Source of the DNA: UBA2365 sp964594045
GTDB taxonomy: Bacteria > Bacteroidota > Bacteroidia > Chitinophagales > Saprospiraceae
DNA length: 64,000 bases
Direction of reading: 5' to 3'
NCBI GenBank assembly: GCA_964594045.1
Contig: CAZQKR010000001.1
Coordinates: 115,830 to 179,829 of the forward strand
In this document: positions 17,201 through 26,309 of the stretch, piece after piece
How the letters are laid out: every line of letters starts with the position of its first letter
How positions within the stretch are numbered: the first letter of the stretch is position 1
The notes under the pieces: model-generated
What the model saw: only the letters and a program-made list of their open reading frames with translations
Database searches by the model: none
Told to the model about the DNA's origin: nothing
Made by a program: the position numbers and the translations under genes

Positions 17201-19704
17201 ATACCATTCCGGCTACCGCAAATTGTCCTCAGGTTTCTTCAGTCATCACCGTTCTGATATCGTCAACAGCTTTTGCAGGCAATGATCAGGTAATTTCAGT
17301 ATGTGCCGGCTATATGGGAACTGTAAACTTATATGATTTCCTGTCCATTTCGGGTATTACGGGCAACTGGGCCCAAGCCGGAGGAAATCCTGTTGACATC
17401 AGCGACCCGACATCAATCGATTTAAGTACTTCAAATGAAGGGGATTACGTTTTTGAGTTTTCCCTGAGCAATGATTGCGGTCAGGACACAGCTGTCGTCA
17501 CCATCAAAATTACTGCTCCGCTCAATGCAGGCTCGGATTATACCACAGAGATCTGTGTGAATACACCTTTTAACCTCTACAGTCTTCTGGGAAATCACGA
17601 TCCGGGTGGAAGATGGGAATACGATGCAAACAACCCGGTAATTGATCCGAATAACTTTGTGCTCAATACTTTACAGACAATAAATTTGAGCTATATCATC
17701 AGCGGAAATGCTTATTGCTCAGCTGACACGGCTGGCGCAATTATCACAGGTATAACGATCCCTGATGCGGGAACAGGATCTACATTAACGGTTTGCCAGG
17801 GAGCAGGCTGGAATCAGAATCTATATAGCCTGATCACCGGAACAAATAATTTTAGCGGAGTCTGGCAGCAAATGAATGGTCCATCAACACTGAACCTTTC
17901 CAATCCAAATATTGTCAGTATTCCCGGAAGCTTTATCGGGACTTATACCCTGGAATACAGTGTACAAAACCAATGTGGGATTGACGTTACTCTGGTGTAT
18001 ATCATTGTGCAGGAGGCTCAAAGTGCAGGAAATGATTACTCCGTGGTCTTCTGTGAAAGCCAGGCTGCTTTTAGTCTGACCACTCTTTTGACAGGTGAAA
18101 GTGCCAATGGTATCTGGAGGAATCCGCTTGGCGTGATCATTAACAATCCGAATAATGTTCCGATGCCTCCTCCGGGGAATTATACATTTCTGCATATATT
18201 AAATGCCAATGGCAATTGCCCGGCTGACACTGCTTACGCTTATATCGAAGTTATTGAAGAGCCTTTTGCCGGGAATGATAACCAGGTGAGTTTATGCGAA
18301 AACAGTGAACAAGCTGTCAATCTGATCCAATTGCTTGGCCCGGGTATTTCAAATAATGGTGTCTGGTCAGACATGAACAATAGCACAGCTGACCTCACGA
18401 ATCCAAATGCGGTTAATTTTGCCGGAATCTTTCCCGGAACATATACTTTCATCTACACAGTTCCGGGTGTTGCACCTTGCCCGGCGGACAATGCTGAAAT
18501 CGATGTAACAATTCAGGATGCACCCAATACAGGAACCTGTGATACCTTATTTATATGTAACGGAACCGGATCTGCTCCCGTAAACCTTCCTTTAATATTA
18601 AACGGAGAAGATACTGGTGGTTTTTTCAGGGAGCTCACCAGCTCAGGTGTTAATCTGGTCAATCCTGCAAATATTAATTTTTCCTCAGTCCTGCCTGGAA
18701 GATATATTTTTGAATATTATTTCCCGGCATCAGGAGTTTGTGGTGAACAAAGCACGCGAATAGTGATCAATGTTGCCGGAACCAGCACCATTACCCTCGA
18801 ATATGATTTTTGTCCGAATGATTCCATTACAATTGGTTCAACGGTTTACAGTCTCAACAATCCTTTTGGCACTGAAGTGTTTACCAATGTTGCCGGATGT
18901 GACAGCACAGTGATCATCAGGATCTTTCCAAAAATGGTCAGTTTTTCTACTTCATCCACTGATGAAAATTGTTTCGGGGCAGGAAGTTTTTCTATTGATG
19001 GACAAAATGATGCGACCCTACCTTTGACTTTAACAAACAATACCCTGGGTTCTATCCAGATCAATACTGTGCCATATACCATAACCGGAATCGGGGCAGG
19101 AAATTACAATATTCTGATCACCGATGTACAGGGGTGCAGTGTGGCACAATTGATTAAAATAGAGGAATTCCCGGGATTTGAATTGAGCATGGAAGATGAA
19201 GTCAGCATTTATGAAGGAAATGGTTATCAGATTGATGTCACGACTGATATGATACCTGTTTCGATAACCTGGACTCCGGCAGAAAATCTTAGCTGCAATA
19301 ATTGCCTGAATCCTTATGCAACTCCGGCTATTGAGACCATGTACACCATTTTGATCAGAGATGCGGAAGGATGTGAGATCACAGATTCCATTCTCATCCG
19401 TGTGGAAAGAAAAGGTGATATTTACATCCCCAATGTGTTCAGTCCTAATGGAGATGATATCAACCCGGTCTTTTATGCCAAAAGTTTTGGTATACAGGCA
19501 GTATATCATATGAGTATTTTTGACCGTTGGGGCGAACTGATGTACAGGGGTGAAGGCCTGAATTTCAATGATCCATTCAGCGGATGGGATGGTAGTTTCA
19601 GGGGCACGACCGTCAATCCGGGAGTTTACATCTACCTGATTGAAGTAGTCCATTCAGATGGAACCAAAGAGATCAAAAGCGGAGATATTCTTTTGTTGAG
19701 GTAA
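14203..19704 (+). CDS. Giant secreted protein: lamin-tail domain, 11 tandem 80-residue repeats, T9SS type B sorting domain
   Basis: 1833 residues. Signal peptide 1-24. Residues about 27-150 are a lamin-tail domain (SLFVNEFSGTNGSGEAEWIE, LEGWIIDD). Residues about 590-1525 hold eleven tandem repeats of roughly 80 residues, each with a start like NPGT/NAGSD/FAGNDQ, a Cys, a GGxW core, a D(I/L)SDPS.VDFS segment, an xxGNYxFxY strand and a second Cys before a beta-strand. One TFCP...GCDS module follows. The last 90 residues (YIPNVFSPNGDDINPVFYA, IFDRWGELMYRG, NPGVYIYLIEV) are the type B, gliding-motility-associated T9SS sorting domain. Probably a cell-surface adhesin or structural fibre; ligand unknown. 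Confidence 0.88.
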   Translation: MRLLKTLPFAFIWIILFLQTSYGQQCLPGGSLFVNEFSGTNGSGEAEWIELVVVGDPANPTAPVDLEGWIIDDNNNPISGVGTATGHLRLGPLFNAMIPGTIILIYDGEVIPFEPWPDDGTPNADGVWVVPHDHPDIFVCQSNPSVSPPNPNYEPCSNYSYTNWSSCMGLSNSGDGVQARQPGGIFYHGLSYGLALGVFAPGETTGNLMVGTIQSSLDCGDWFDVANYSDLTPTPGEPNTILNEVLINRIAAGTLDCDNIDEACTLYTCPEIEDVVFEDDITGICVNTPFDVTATGLAYMSEDDNGSADHGVRFLYFNGINPPADPYSGGTDLGTVPFSSLTGTHPNQTATTTVSFPNAGEYNICVVLNPEFTQLPDCEPFACRPITIWEEPTAQLSGTHDFCPGDCHQISVQISGGEEPYTVTFRIIAFIFNFTFTVPSYDLDNQLTICNVGTLPPSYDIAQNILYVPTIFSASGTLIIDEIIDANGCVASMIDPNNLTLNFYDVPDIFEPSPLVECNEDGDDWAAFDLSVLVTEITGGTGVGVHFYEDFEGNIEIFNVTNYISGTNTIYARIEAGCISEMVEVELVVEFPPDAGEDAESNICNDASGVVSFFSLINSPNTSGIWTDDDNSGVNIDDPENVSFNGITPGIYHFTYTVFSNGVCPDVFTILTIEVSSSPNPGDDGLLNLCQGADSPVDLFDFLGDVYESGGIWSDESGSGVDISDPTQVDFSTLGIGIYYYSYTVTGNGVCPPQSSTLTVNVITEPNPGTAAQIFACNDGTTVDLNSALGLHDTGGIWSDENGAAVDLSDPSTVDFSGVNPGNYGFLYIILGNGVCPEVSALITVIVEEALNPGTNGQITICEGSVIPVSLTGIIGNHDGGGMWIDNNSSGADISDPSMVDLSLIPEGNYLFSYHIPATIACSEQISVVTVNITPNADPGTSTNVSVCSSGNTLLDFESLLGSHDAGGTWADLDDSGVDLTNTFAVDFSGVAEGNYRFSYTIPATANCPQVSSVITVLISSTAFAGNDQVISVCAGYMGTVNLYDFLSISGITGNWAQAGGNPVDISDPTSIDLSTSNEGDYVFEFSLSNDCGQDTAVVTIKITAPLNAGSDYTTEICVNTPFNLYSLLGNHDPGGRWEYDANNPVIDPNNFVLNTLQTINLSYIISGNAYCSADTAGAIITGITIPDAGTGSTLTVCQGAGWNQNLYSLITGTNNFSGVWQQMNGPSTLNLSNPNIVSIPGSFIGTYTLEYSVQNQCGIDVTLVYIIVQEAQSAGNDYSVVFCESQAAFSLTTLLTGESANGIWRNPLGVIINNPNNVPMPPPGNYTFLHILNANGNCPADTAYAYIEVIEEPFAGNDNQVSLCENSEQAVNLIQLLGPGISNNGVWSDMNNSTADLTNPNAVNFAGIFPGTYTFIYTVPGVAPCPADNAEIDVTIQDAPNTGTCDTLFICNGTGSAPVNLPLILNGEDTGGFFRELTSSGVNLVNPANINFSSVLPGRYIFEYYFPASGVCGEQSTRIVINVAGTSTITLEYDFCPNDSITIGSTVYSLNNPFGTEVFTNVAGCDSTVIIRIFPKMVSFSTSSTDENCFGAGSFSIDGQNDATLPLTLTNNTLGSIQINTVPYTITGIGAGNYNILITDVQGCSVAQLIKIEEFPGFELSMEDEVSIYEGNGYQIDVTTDMIPVSITWTPAENLSCNNCLNPYATPAIETMYTILIRDAEGCEITDSILIRVERKGDIYIPNVFSPNGDDINPVFYAKSFGIQAVYHMSIFDRWGELMYRGEGLNFNDPFSGWDGSFRGTTVNPGVYIYLIEVVHSDGTKEIKSGDILLLR
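15977..18780 (+). repeat. Eleven tandem ~240-bp coding repeats
   Basis: Protein-level repeats inside the 1833-residue gene, about 80 codons each. DNA copies have diverged, so the repeats are old rather than a recent expansion. Repeats 2-5 are the closest to each other; 7-9 are the most diverged. Confidence 0.8.
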
Positions 19705-19780
19705 ATTGAGAGATAAATGGCTGGTTGGGCTATGGTTTGCCAACGGCCGGTTGACTGACCCGGATATAAAGTAACTCAGA

Positions 19781-20191
19781 TTGGAAAATAAAAATAAGGA
19801 AGAACTGATAGCAGGTTTGATGCTTTATCCCAATCATGTAGGTTCTGCTTTGATCAGACCTGATGATCAGGGCAAAATTCGCGGTTTGAGCCTGCAGGCA
19901 ATGTACGAACAAACCGGGATCAGTCTGGATCAGATCAGGGGGCAAATTGCATTATTACTTGATCAGGCAAGGGAAATACAGGACAGAATAACATTTTCTG
20001 AAAAAATATATCTGGCCGATTGCGGTTTTGAACCTGTGATCGGCAAGTCATATCATCTCTATAAGCGAACTGATGGGAGTGAATTCCTTTCCATGATCTC
20101 GCCGGAAGAATGGACTTCCAGATATCAGTTCACTTTTCTGACTACCGTCGTATTACTTTCAGATCACACCTGGAAAGTCATCCGCAAATGA
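19781..20191 (+). CDS. DUF2452 domain protein
   Basis: 136 residues from a TTG at 19781 (alternative: ATG 13 codons later). It matches my memory of DUF2452: GLMLYPNHVGSALIRPDD, IRGLSLQAMYEQTG, then ARE-IQDRITFSEKIYLADCGFEPVIGKSYHLY and a C-terminal LSMISPEEW. No signal peptide or membrane segment, so cytoplasmic. Function unknown to me. It lies between two large envelope-protein genes, 76 bases after the first. Confidence 0.75.
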   Translation: MENKNKEELIAGLMLYPNHVGSALIRPDDQGKIRGLSLQAMYEQTGISLDQIRGQIALLLDQAREIQDRITFSEKIYLADCGFEPVIGKSYHLYKRTDGSEFLSMISPEEWTSRYQFTFLTTVVLLSDHTWKVIRK

Positions 20192-20279
20192 AAAGGTCCT
20201 GATCTCTTTGTTCATTTTATTTAAATCTGCAATAGTTCATTATTTTTGCCGTTTGTGTATTATTGACTAAAAATATTTC

Positions 20280-22808
20280 ATGAGATCAATTATATTCCAA
20301 ACCCTGATTTTCTTTGTTTTCATCGCAGGCAGCAGCGCTCAAAGCGGAAAAATTTTTGGAGTGGTAACAGATCTCAATACCAAAGTTCCGGTAGATTATG
20401 CCACTATATATATTGAAGGAAGCACCTACTCTACCGAATCTGATGAAAAAGGCTTTTATCTGTTTGAAGTACCTGCTGAACAGGAATTCAGCCTTGTCGT
20501 TTCCCGCCTTGGATACCAAAAAGCGACCTATTATGTTAAAAAAATTAAAACTGGGGAACAACACCAGATCAATATTCTCCTTGCTCCGGATGAAAAGGAT
20601 AATTTTCAGATCCTCATCCGCGAAAGCAAGATCGAGGATGTCGGTATGGTCAGAGAAGATGTTGCAACATTAAGGCTGATACCGAGTTCCTCCGGAAATT
20701 TTGAGAGTATTTTGCCCAATATAGCCTTGGGAACTTCAGTGGGAGCAGGAGGTGAATTATCATCTCAATATAATGTGAGAGGTGGCAATTATGATGAAAA
20801 CCTGGTTTATGTCAACGATTTTGAAATTTTCCGGCCCCAACTGGTGAAAACCGGTCAGCAGGAAGGATTAAGTTTTCCGAACATGGACCTTTTGAAAAAC
20901 CTCACTTTTTCATCCGGAGGATTTGAATCCAAATACGGGGATAAAATGTCTTCTGTACTCGATGTCAGTTACAAAAGACCTGACAGCCTGATGTCTTCAG
21001 TCAGCTTCAGTCTGCTTGGGGCAACGGGCCACCTTGAAGGAAGTAAACAGATGACCAAAAACAAGATCAATCAGTTGCGTTTCCTGGTTGGAGCAAGATA
21101 CAAAACCACTCAATATCTCCTCAATTCACTCGATGTTAAAGGAGAATACACACCAAACTTTATTGATTTGCAAAGCTATTTGACATACGACATCAACAAA
21201 GAGTGGCAAATCGGATGGATAAGCAACTTCAACCAAAGTATATTTAAACTGATCCCCTTGGAGCAAAGCAGCGCGCAGGGAACATTTAATCAGTCTTATA
21301 AGTTCACCAGTGTTTTCGAAGGCCAGGAAAGAGATGAGTTCCTCAATGGCATGTCCGGTCTTTCCCTGACCTATCTTCCATCCAAAACCAGCAGGCCAAC
21401 TTATGTCAAATTATTAGCTTCCAGTTATATCAGCCAGGAAAATGTGGAACTTGACATCATTGGGACATACAGACTGAGTGAAGTGGAATTTGATTTGAAT
21501 AAAGAAGAATCTGAACAGGAAATAGCTGTGATCGGTCTGGGAAAACAACACCGGTATACCCGGAATTTCCTTCATTCCAATATCAATAATATCAAGTTAC
21601 TTGCAGGCGTGGAAATCCCTGGTTTGCTCAGCGATGGAATAAAGGAAACTTCTCACTTTTTTCAATGGGGTGCAGTTTTTCAAAATGAATTTTTCCACGA
21701 CAGGATAAATGATTGGGAAAGACTTGATTCCGCTGATTATTCCCTGCCCTATGATGATGAAGAAGTGAGTATCAATTATGTGCTTAAATCACAAAACGAA
21801 TTTGCGCAAAACAATCTGAGCCTTTTCTTTCAGGACACATATTCCTATTTCCAGCGTGGAACAATGGAAATGAAATTTACCGGTGGATTGCGGGTCAGGT
21901 ACAATGACATCAGCGATGAATGGCTATTCAGTCCAAGAGCTCAGTGGTCCTACAAACCCCTGAATATCAAGAAAGATATTTCATTCAAATTAGCTGGTGG
22001 TTACTATTATCAACCTCCGTTCTACAAGGAAAGAAGATTGGCAGACGGCAGTCTGAATTTTGAGCTTAAATCCCAAAAATCCATACAATTTGTTGCAGGG
22101 ATGAGTTATGATTTTACCTGGGTCAATTTCAGCAATTCCAAAATGAGGTTCATCAGTGAAATCTATTATAAATCGCTGTCAGAACTTGTTTCCTATGAGC
22201 AGGACAATGTACATCTGGTCTATTCAGGAAACAATGATGCTGAAGGTTATGTGGTTGGATTGGACCTCCGGCTGAACGGTGAATTTGTAAAGGGGGCTGA
22301 ATCATGGATCAACCTTTCCTTTTTAAGGACCCGCGAACATCTTTTGGGCGTGCAGCATAAAAAATGGGAAATAAATGAGGGGAAAGACGTTGAGGATGTT
22401 CCGAGGGCAACTGACCAGCTGATGGCACTTTCCATGTTTTTCCAGGATTACCTGCCTAAAAACGAACACTTTAAGGTTCATGTCAATTTGAACCTCGGAA
22501 CCGGATTGCCATTCGGGCAAAAAGGCAATAATGAAATTTACAGAAATGCATTCAGATATCCTCCATATCACCGGATCGACCTTGGTTTTTCCTACTTGCT
22601 CTGGAACACCGCTATGCGAGCCGACAGACCGTTGCATCCATTACGGTTCACACAAAACACCTGGGTTAGCCTTGAAGTGTACAACCTTATGGCTGTAAGC
22701 AATGTAGCTTCAGTGACCTGGATTAAGACCTACAACAACTATAATTTCGCAATAAAAAACAGGTTGACCTCAAGACGGATCAACCTGAAATTCAAAATTG
22801 ACTTCTAA
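20280..22808 (+). CDS. TonB-dependent receptor with carboxypeptidase-like N-terminal domain
   Basis: 842 residues. Signal peptide 1-20 (ends SSAQS). Residues about 22-105 are a carboxypeptidase-regulatory-like beta-sandwich (GKIFGVVTDLNTKVPVDYAT, KGFYLFEVP). The plug follows, with YNVRGGNYDENLVYVNDFE, then a long beta-barrel of alternating strands ending in a terminal aromatic residue (LKFKIDF). Such receptors take up a ligand through the outer membrane using TonB energy. No SusD-type gene follows, so it is not an obvious glycan-uptake pair; substrate unknown. A TATTTTTG element lies at 20241-20248 upstream without a well-placed TTG. Confidence 0.9.
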   Translation: MRSIIFQTLIFFVFIAGSSAQSGKIFGVVTDLNTKVPVDYATIYIEGSTYSTESDEKGFYLFEVPAEQEFSLVVSRLGYQKATYYVKKIKTGEQHQINILLAPDEKDNFQILIRESKIEDVGMVREDVATLRLIPSSSGNFESILPNIALGTSVGAGGELSSQYNVRGGNYDENLVYVNDFEIFRPQLVKTGQQEGLSFPNMDLLKNLTFSSGGFESKYGDKMSSVLDVSYKRPDSLMSSVSFSLLGATGHLEGSKQMTKNKINQLRFLVGARYKTTQYLLNSLDVKGEYTPNFIDLQSYLTYDINKEWQIGWISNFNQSIFKLIPLEQSSAQGTFNQSYKFTSVFEGQERDEFLNGMSGLSLTYLPSKTSRPTYVKLLASSYISQENVELDIIGTYRLSEVEFDLNKEESEQEIAVIGLGKQHRYTRNFLHSNINNIKLLAGVEIPGLLSDGIKETSHFFQWGAVFQNEFFHDRINDWERLDSADYSLPYDDEEVSINYVLKSQNEFAQNNLSLFFQDTYSYFQRGTMEMKFTGGLRVRYNDISDEWLFSPRAQWSYKPLNIKKDISFKLAGGYYYQPPFYKERRLADGSLNFELKSQKSIQFVAGMSYDFTWVNFSNSKMRFISEIYYKSLSELVSYEQDNVHLVYSGNNDAEGYVVGLDLRLNGEFVKGAESWINLSFLRTREHLLGVQHKKWEINEGKDVEDVPRATDQLMALSMFFQDYLPKNEHFKVHVNLNLGTGLPFGQKGNNEIYRNAFRYPPYHRIDLGFSYLLWNTAMRADRPLHPLRFTQNTWVSLEVYNLMAVSNVASVTWIKTYNNYNFAIKNRLTSRRINLKFKIDF

Positions 22809-22820
22809 TCAGTTTATATT

Positions 22821-24320
22821 CTAAAACCTGGTCCCGACGGTAAACAACCATCTGGAGGTATATTTATTGACATCCACAAATGGCTGGATCAAGGTTTCAT
22901 CAACCAGTAAATAAGGAGAATACCCATATCTTGATCCTTCCCGTATATAAGCAAAATCAAAAAACAATTTATCTCCTCTCAAGCCGGCACCAAAAGTATA
23001 GGTTGGCACTACATCGGAAAGATCATCATTTTCAAAAGGAGTATCCGGTAAAGCGAAACCACCTCTGATCCTCAGCTTTTTATAGGCAACTTCAGTTCCT
23101 AATCGATAGGTTATCCCGGGTTTTAATTCCTTAAGGATACGTTCGTTTTGCTCCTGCTGGTTCATCGCATCGCCCTCGTCTGAGCTATATGCCGTAAAGT
23201 CAAATTTACCGGTACTGTAATCCGTGTATTCTACATCAAAATCTACAAAACCATTCAGATCGCCCAGAGAATAAATCGCTCCAACGCTACCTGTGAACCT
23301 CCATGGAGTTGTAAATTTATACTTGAAGTATGCATCCGGAGATTGTTTTTCGTTGCTTTTCAGACCATCTCCTTCATCATACTCATAGAGCATATTGGTG
23401 TAATAATCATCTTCCAGACTATAATAGGTCGGACTGTGAAAAGATGCGCCAATACGTATGAAACGAGCAGGTTTAACGATCATTCCCCCTTTAAAATTGA
23501 TACCCACCCCGGATGTCTGCAAGTATTCATCATAGCTGAGTTTTTTAAGCACGCTGCCGGCATCCAAAGCTTCTTCAGTGTAGGATTTGGTTTCTGTGTA
23601 ACTCATAAAAGGAATACCCACATTCAATCCAAACAGGAACAGATCATCATAATTGGCCCCATAGGAAAAAAGCATTTCATGGATCCCGCCTCTGGAGTCC
23701 ACTTCCTGAAATTTGCGCAGCAGATTGTTAGGCCCGAATTTCTGATAATCAGAAGTATAGTTCAAATTATTATCAGGACCATAAACAGCCCCGACATCGT
23801 AGGCAAGCCCACCTTCAAAATCATCCAGTTCATCCAGTTCTTTTCCATTGCTTCGTTCCAAAAAACGATCGCTGAAACTGCCTTTGGAATCGCCTTCAAA
23901 ATACATTCTCTGGTTGAAATTGGCAATTCTGTTCATGCCAAATGCAAATGAAGCAGATTTCCATTCAGAACCAATCGGCTGAGTGTTGATGACATAGCCC
24001 AATTGGTCAAATTTCAGTTTTCTTTTGGCCAATTCCGTATAGATTTCTGACCCGTCAGCATCCAGTTCGGCATCGGTTTTGATATTGTTGAATGAAAATC
24101 CCATTGAAAATTCACTTTTCCAGTATGCTCCGGTCGCGGCCGGGTTATAAGAGATGGATCCAAAATCTGCACCCATTGAGCCAAAAGCACCTCCAACACC
24201 TGACGACCTTGCAGAGGAATAAAAGTTACTTCCGGAGAGCCTCACTGCATCCTGCAAGGACTGTCCATACACTAAACCAAGAGAGGACAATGCAATAAGA
24301 AAAGTTAACGCGTATTTCAT
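22821..24320 (-). CDS. OmpP1/FadL/TodX-family outer-membrane transporter
   Basis: 499 residues, signal peptide 1-19. After it comes the family N-terminus (SLQDAVRLSGSNFYSSARSSGVGGAFGSMGADFGSI split over two segments) with the SYNPAA motif, then amphipathic beta-strands to a C-terminal aromatic (TVGTRF), typical of an outer-membrane barrel. Family members pass hydrophobic molecules such as fatty acids. It is 362 bases downstream of the Tyr/Ser-rich gene on the same strand, with a terminator between them. Converges on the TonB receptor gene with a 12-base gap. Confidence 0.88.
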   Translation of the reverse strand: MKYALTFLIALSSLGLVYGQSLQDAVRLSGSNFYSSARSSGVGGAFGSMGADFGSISYNPAATGAYWKSEFSMGFSFNNIKTDAELDADGSEIYTELAKRKLKFDQLGYVINTQPIGSEWKSASFAFGMNRIANFNQRMYFEGDSKGSFSDRFLERSNGKELDELDDFEGGLAYDVGAVYGPDNNLNYTSDYQKFGPNNLLRKFQEVDSRGGIHEMLFSYGANYDDLFLFGLNVGIPFMSYTETKSYTEEALDAGSVLKKLSYDEYLQTSGVGINFKGGMIVKPARFIRIGASFHSPTYYSLEDDYYTNMLYEYDEGDGLKSNEKQSPDAYFKYKFTTPWRFTGSVGAIYSLGDLNGFVDFDVEYTDYSTGKFDFTAYSSDEGDAMNQQEQNERILKELKPGITYRLGTEVAYKKLRIRGGFALPDTPFENDDLSDVVPTYTFGAGLRGDKLFFDFAYIREGSRYGYSPYLLVDETLIQPFVDVNKYTSRWLFTVGTRF

Positions 24321-24640
24321 TTGAGTATGTTTTTTATTTGTTTTTATTCGGTCTTATGGAATCCTGGATGAAAAACATTCAGTGCTGTCAGTAGAAGAAA
24401 GCATAATTGTTATTCTTAAAGATCTCTTATTACTTTGCTTATTAATATTTGAAAATACCAGAAGGAACAAAATGAAATTCAGAAAGCATCTGTGAACCAT
24501 TCAGGCTAATTTTCAGATCGTACATGCAAATATGATCTATTCTCTCTGACTTTTCATTGACGATTCTTCATGTCATTCACGGTATAAGCTAGCATCCAGA
24601 GCTTTTGATCTGACAGGTTTTATTTCAAACAAAATCTATA
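24321..24640. other. Intergenic region upstream of the FadL-type gene
   Basis: About 320 bases with no open frame of coding quality. A near-consensus -7 (minus strand CATATTTG, 24527-24534) is the only promoter-like sequence seen. Confidence 0.4.
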
Positions 24641-24646
24641 AAAGAA

Positions 24647-24668
24647 GCAGGGAGTAAAAACTCCCTGC
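24647..24668 (-). terminator. Rho-independent terminator of the Tyr/Ser-rich gene
   Basis: Perfect nine-base-pair stem GCAGGGAGT / ACTCCCTGC (24647-24655 and 24660-24668) with a four-base loop, 15 bases beyond the stop codon, followed on the minus strand by a T-rich stretch. Confidence 0.75.
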
Positions 24669-24682
24669 AATTTATATGCCTG

Positions 24683-26242
24683 TTACCTGTGTGAACTTCT
24701 TGAAGATCCTGAAGAAGAAGAACTGCTCCTTGAACTTGATCCGGAAGATGATGATCCGGATGAGGATCTGGAAGATGATCCGGAGGACATGGATGAAGAG
24801 CTCCTTGAACTACTTCCTGATCCTGAAGAAGGTGAATAACTTCTGCTCTCAGAAGACCGGGAAGGAGCTGAATAACTCTTGTTTTCGGAAGATCTTGAAG
24901 GACTTGAATAATTATTTCTGCTTTCAGAAGATCTTGAAGGCGTTGAATAGCTTTTGTTCTCAGCAGATCTTGAAGGAGCTGAGTAGCTTCTGCTTTCGGA
25001 AGACCTCCTTGTTTCTGAAGGCTGGTTATTCACAGCAGGAGTTCTTTCCTTTCCTGAAGGATTGTAAGACCCCCGTGAGGCATCGTTGCCATCCTGATTT
25101 CCGCTTGTCCTTCCAAAGTCCCTTGACCTTGATGGTTCTTCAGTCCTGACACCTTCTGATGGACGGGAAGTACCTGAACGACTGCCTTCATCAACTCCTG
25201 TGTTATTCCTTGTACCCGGATTACCAAAAGGTTTCCAGTTGTCTGTTTCCTTTCTGATCCGTGTTTTGTTGTCTTCCCTGCCCGGATTAACAGTTGTACC
25301 CGGATTGGCAGAACTGCCTCTTTTGACATCTTCTTCATATCCTTTGATCACAGGCCTGCCTGAGCCTCTGTCAGGATTCAACTCCCTGTCGCCTTTGAAG
25401 TCACCGGCATTTCTTCCTGAGTCCATTCCACCTGAATTCCTTGGTGAAGACGGCATTTCAACTTTCCTTTCCCCGGTATCGGTGTTTTTATCCGGATTGT
25501 TGATGAATCCTCCGTCCCTGCCACCTCCTCTGTTGGAGGAAACTGTTGAGCCACCATATCTTGAACCAAAGTGTTTGCCATCCCTGTCCTTATCTCTGTT
25601 ACCGTAGTACCATGAATTGTCATAGTAATTGTTGTAGTCATAACCACCGTATCCGTAAGGATGTCCGTAGTATCCGCCATAATAGCCACCGTAATAATAG
25701 TTATTGTAATAGCTGTAACGGTATCTGAAAGGATTATAATAATAGCTGTATCCTCCATACCAGGGGTCGTACCAGGAATTGTACATCCATGGATTACACC
25801 AGGTATTGTAATAGTTATAGGAATAATAGTTATAGTAGTGATTCCTGTGGTAATATCTCCATGGTCTGTAAGGACTTCCGAAAGACAGATAAATGCTCAC
25901 ACCCGGCGTAAAATAATTTCCATAGTAAAATGGATCATAATAATACATGTCGGTGTAAAAAGGATCGTAAAAGTCGAACATATAACCTGAAGAATGAAAT
26001 CTCCTTATCCTGGATGAATAATAATAGTCATAATCATCATAATAACCATACTCTTCATCGTCATAACCATACTCGTCTTCATAGTCATAATTATTGGGAT
26101 TGGATGAATTGTATTCAGTCTCATGATAAGGCTGATCCTTGTCAGGATTATAGTACAAGTCATCAAATTGCGCATAACCTGCAATGCTGAAAAACATGCT
26201 GCAAGCAGCGAGCAACCAACCGAAAAAAGCTTTATTTTTCAT
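24683..26242 (-). CDS. Secreted low-complexity protein, Tyr/Gly/Asn-rich then Ser/Arg-rich
   Basis: 519 residues, signal peptide about 1-24 (ends AGYAQ). Residues about 28-80 are acidic and Tyr-rich (DYEDEYGYDDEEYGYYDDYD), then a segment of about 150 residues is dominated by Tyr with Gly, Asn, Trp and Pro (YGGYYGGYYG), then a polar Gly/Arg/Asn linker, then five copies of a 12-13-residue unit like SYSAPSRSSESR, then a tail of almost only Ser, Gly and Arg. No enzymatic domain and no T9SS sorting domain seen. It is probably disordered and periplasmic or surface exposed. I recall Tyr-rich proteins annotated 'vitellogenin-like' beside proS and a FadL porin in Flavobacteria, which would make this a positional equivalent; not proven here. 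Confidence 0.75.
   Translation of the reverse strand: MKNKAFFGWLLAACSMFFSIAGYAQFDDLYYNPDKDQPYHETEYNSSNPNNYDYEDEYGYDDEEYGYYDDYDYYYSSRIRRFHSSGYMFDFYDPFYTDMYYYDPFYYGNYFTPGVSIYLSFGSPYRPWRYYHRNHYYNYYSYNYYNTWCNPWMYNSWYDPWYGGYSYYYNPFRYRYSYYNNYYYGGYYGGYYGHPYGYGGYDYNNYYDNSWYYGNRDKDRDGKHFGSRYGGSTVSSNRGGGRDGGFINNPDKNTDTGERKVEMPSSPRNSGGMDSGRNAGDFKGDRELNPDRGSGRPVIKGYEEDVKRGSSANPGTTVNPGREDNKTRIRKETDNWKPFGNPGTRNNTGVDEGSRSGTSRPSEGVRTEEPSRSRDFGRTSGNQDGNDASRGSYNPSGKERTPAVNNQPSETRRSSESRSYSAPSRSAENKSYSTPSRSSESRNNYSSPSRSSENKSYSAPSRSSESRSYSPSSGSGSSSRSSSSMSSGSSSRSSSGSSSSGSSSRSSSSSSGSSRSSHR
24831..24997 (-). repeat. Coding minisatellite, five ~36-bp units
   Basis: Encodes five 12-13-residue units of the form E(S/N)(R/K)SYS(A/T/S)PSRSS in the Tyr/Ser-rich protein. 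Units are nearly identical at DNA level (for example AGATCTTGAAGG on the plus strand), which points to expansion by slippage or unequal recombination. Confidence 0.75.
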
Positions 26243-26301
26243 AATTCACGAATTTTTTTGGAATTAATTAAAGTCATATTCAACTTCAGAGTGCAATTTA
26301 T

Positions 26302-26309
26302 TACTTTTG
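26302..26309 (+). promoter_or_regulatory. Putative proS promoter, -7 element
   Basis: TACTTTTG, an exact TAnnTTTG, followed by GCGCC. It would give a leader of about 150 bases before the proS ATG, containing a small CCCTGTTAAGGG hairpin just after the start. Confidence 0.4.

Noticed and set aside
23343..23951. Plus-strand open frame of about 200 residues inside the FadL-type gene
   Set aside because: Shadow of an outer-membrane protein gene; hydrophobic codons come from the antisense of polar ones, and no start signal or family match.
24831..24997. Regular repeats that could suggest a CRISPR array
   Set aside because: Units are contiguous, without unique spacers, and keep the reading frame of a protein; they are a coding minisatellite.
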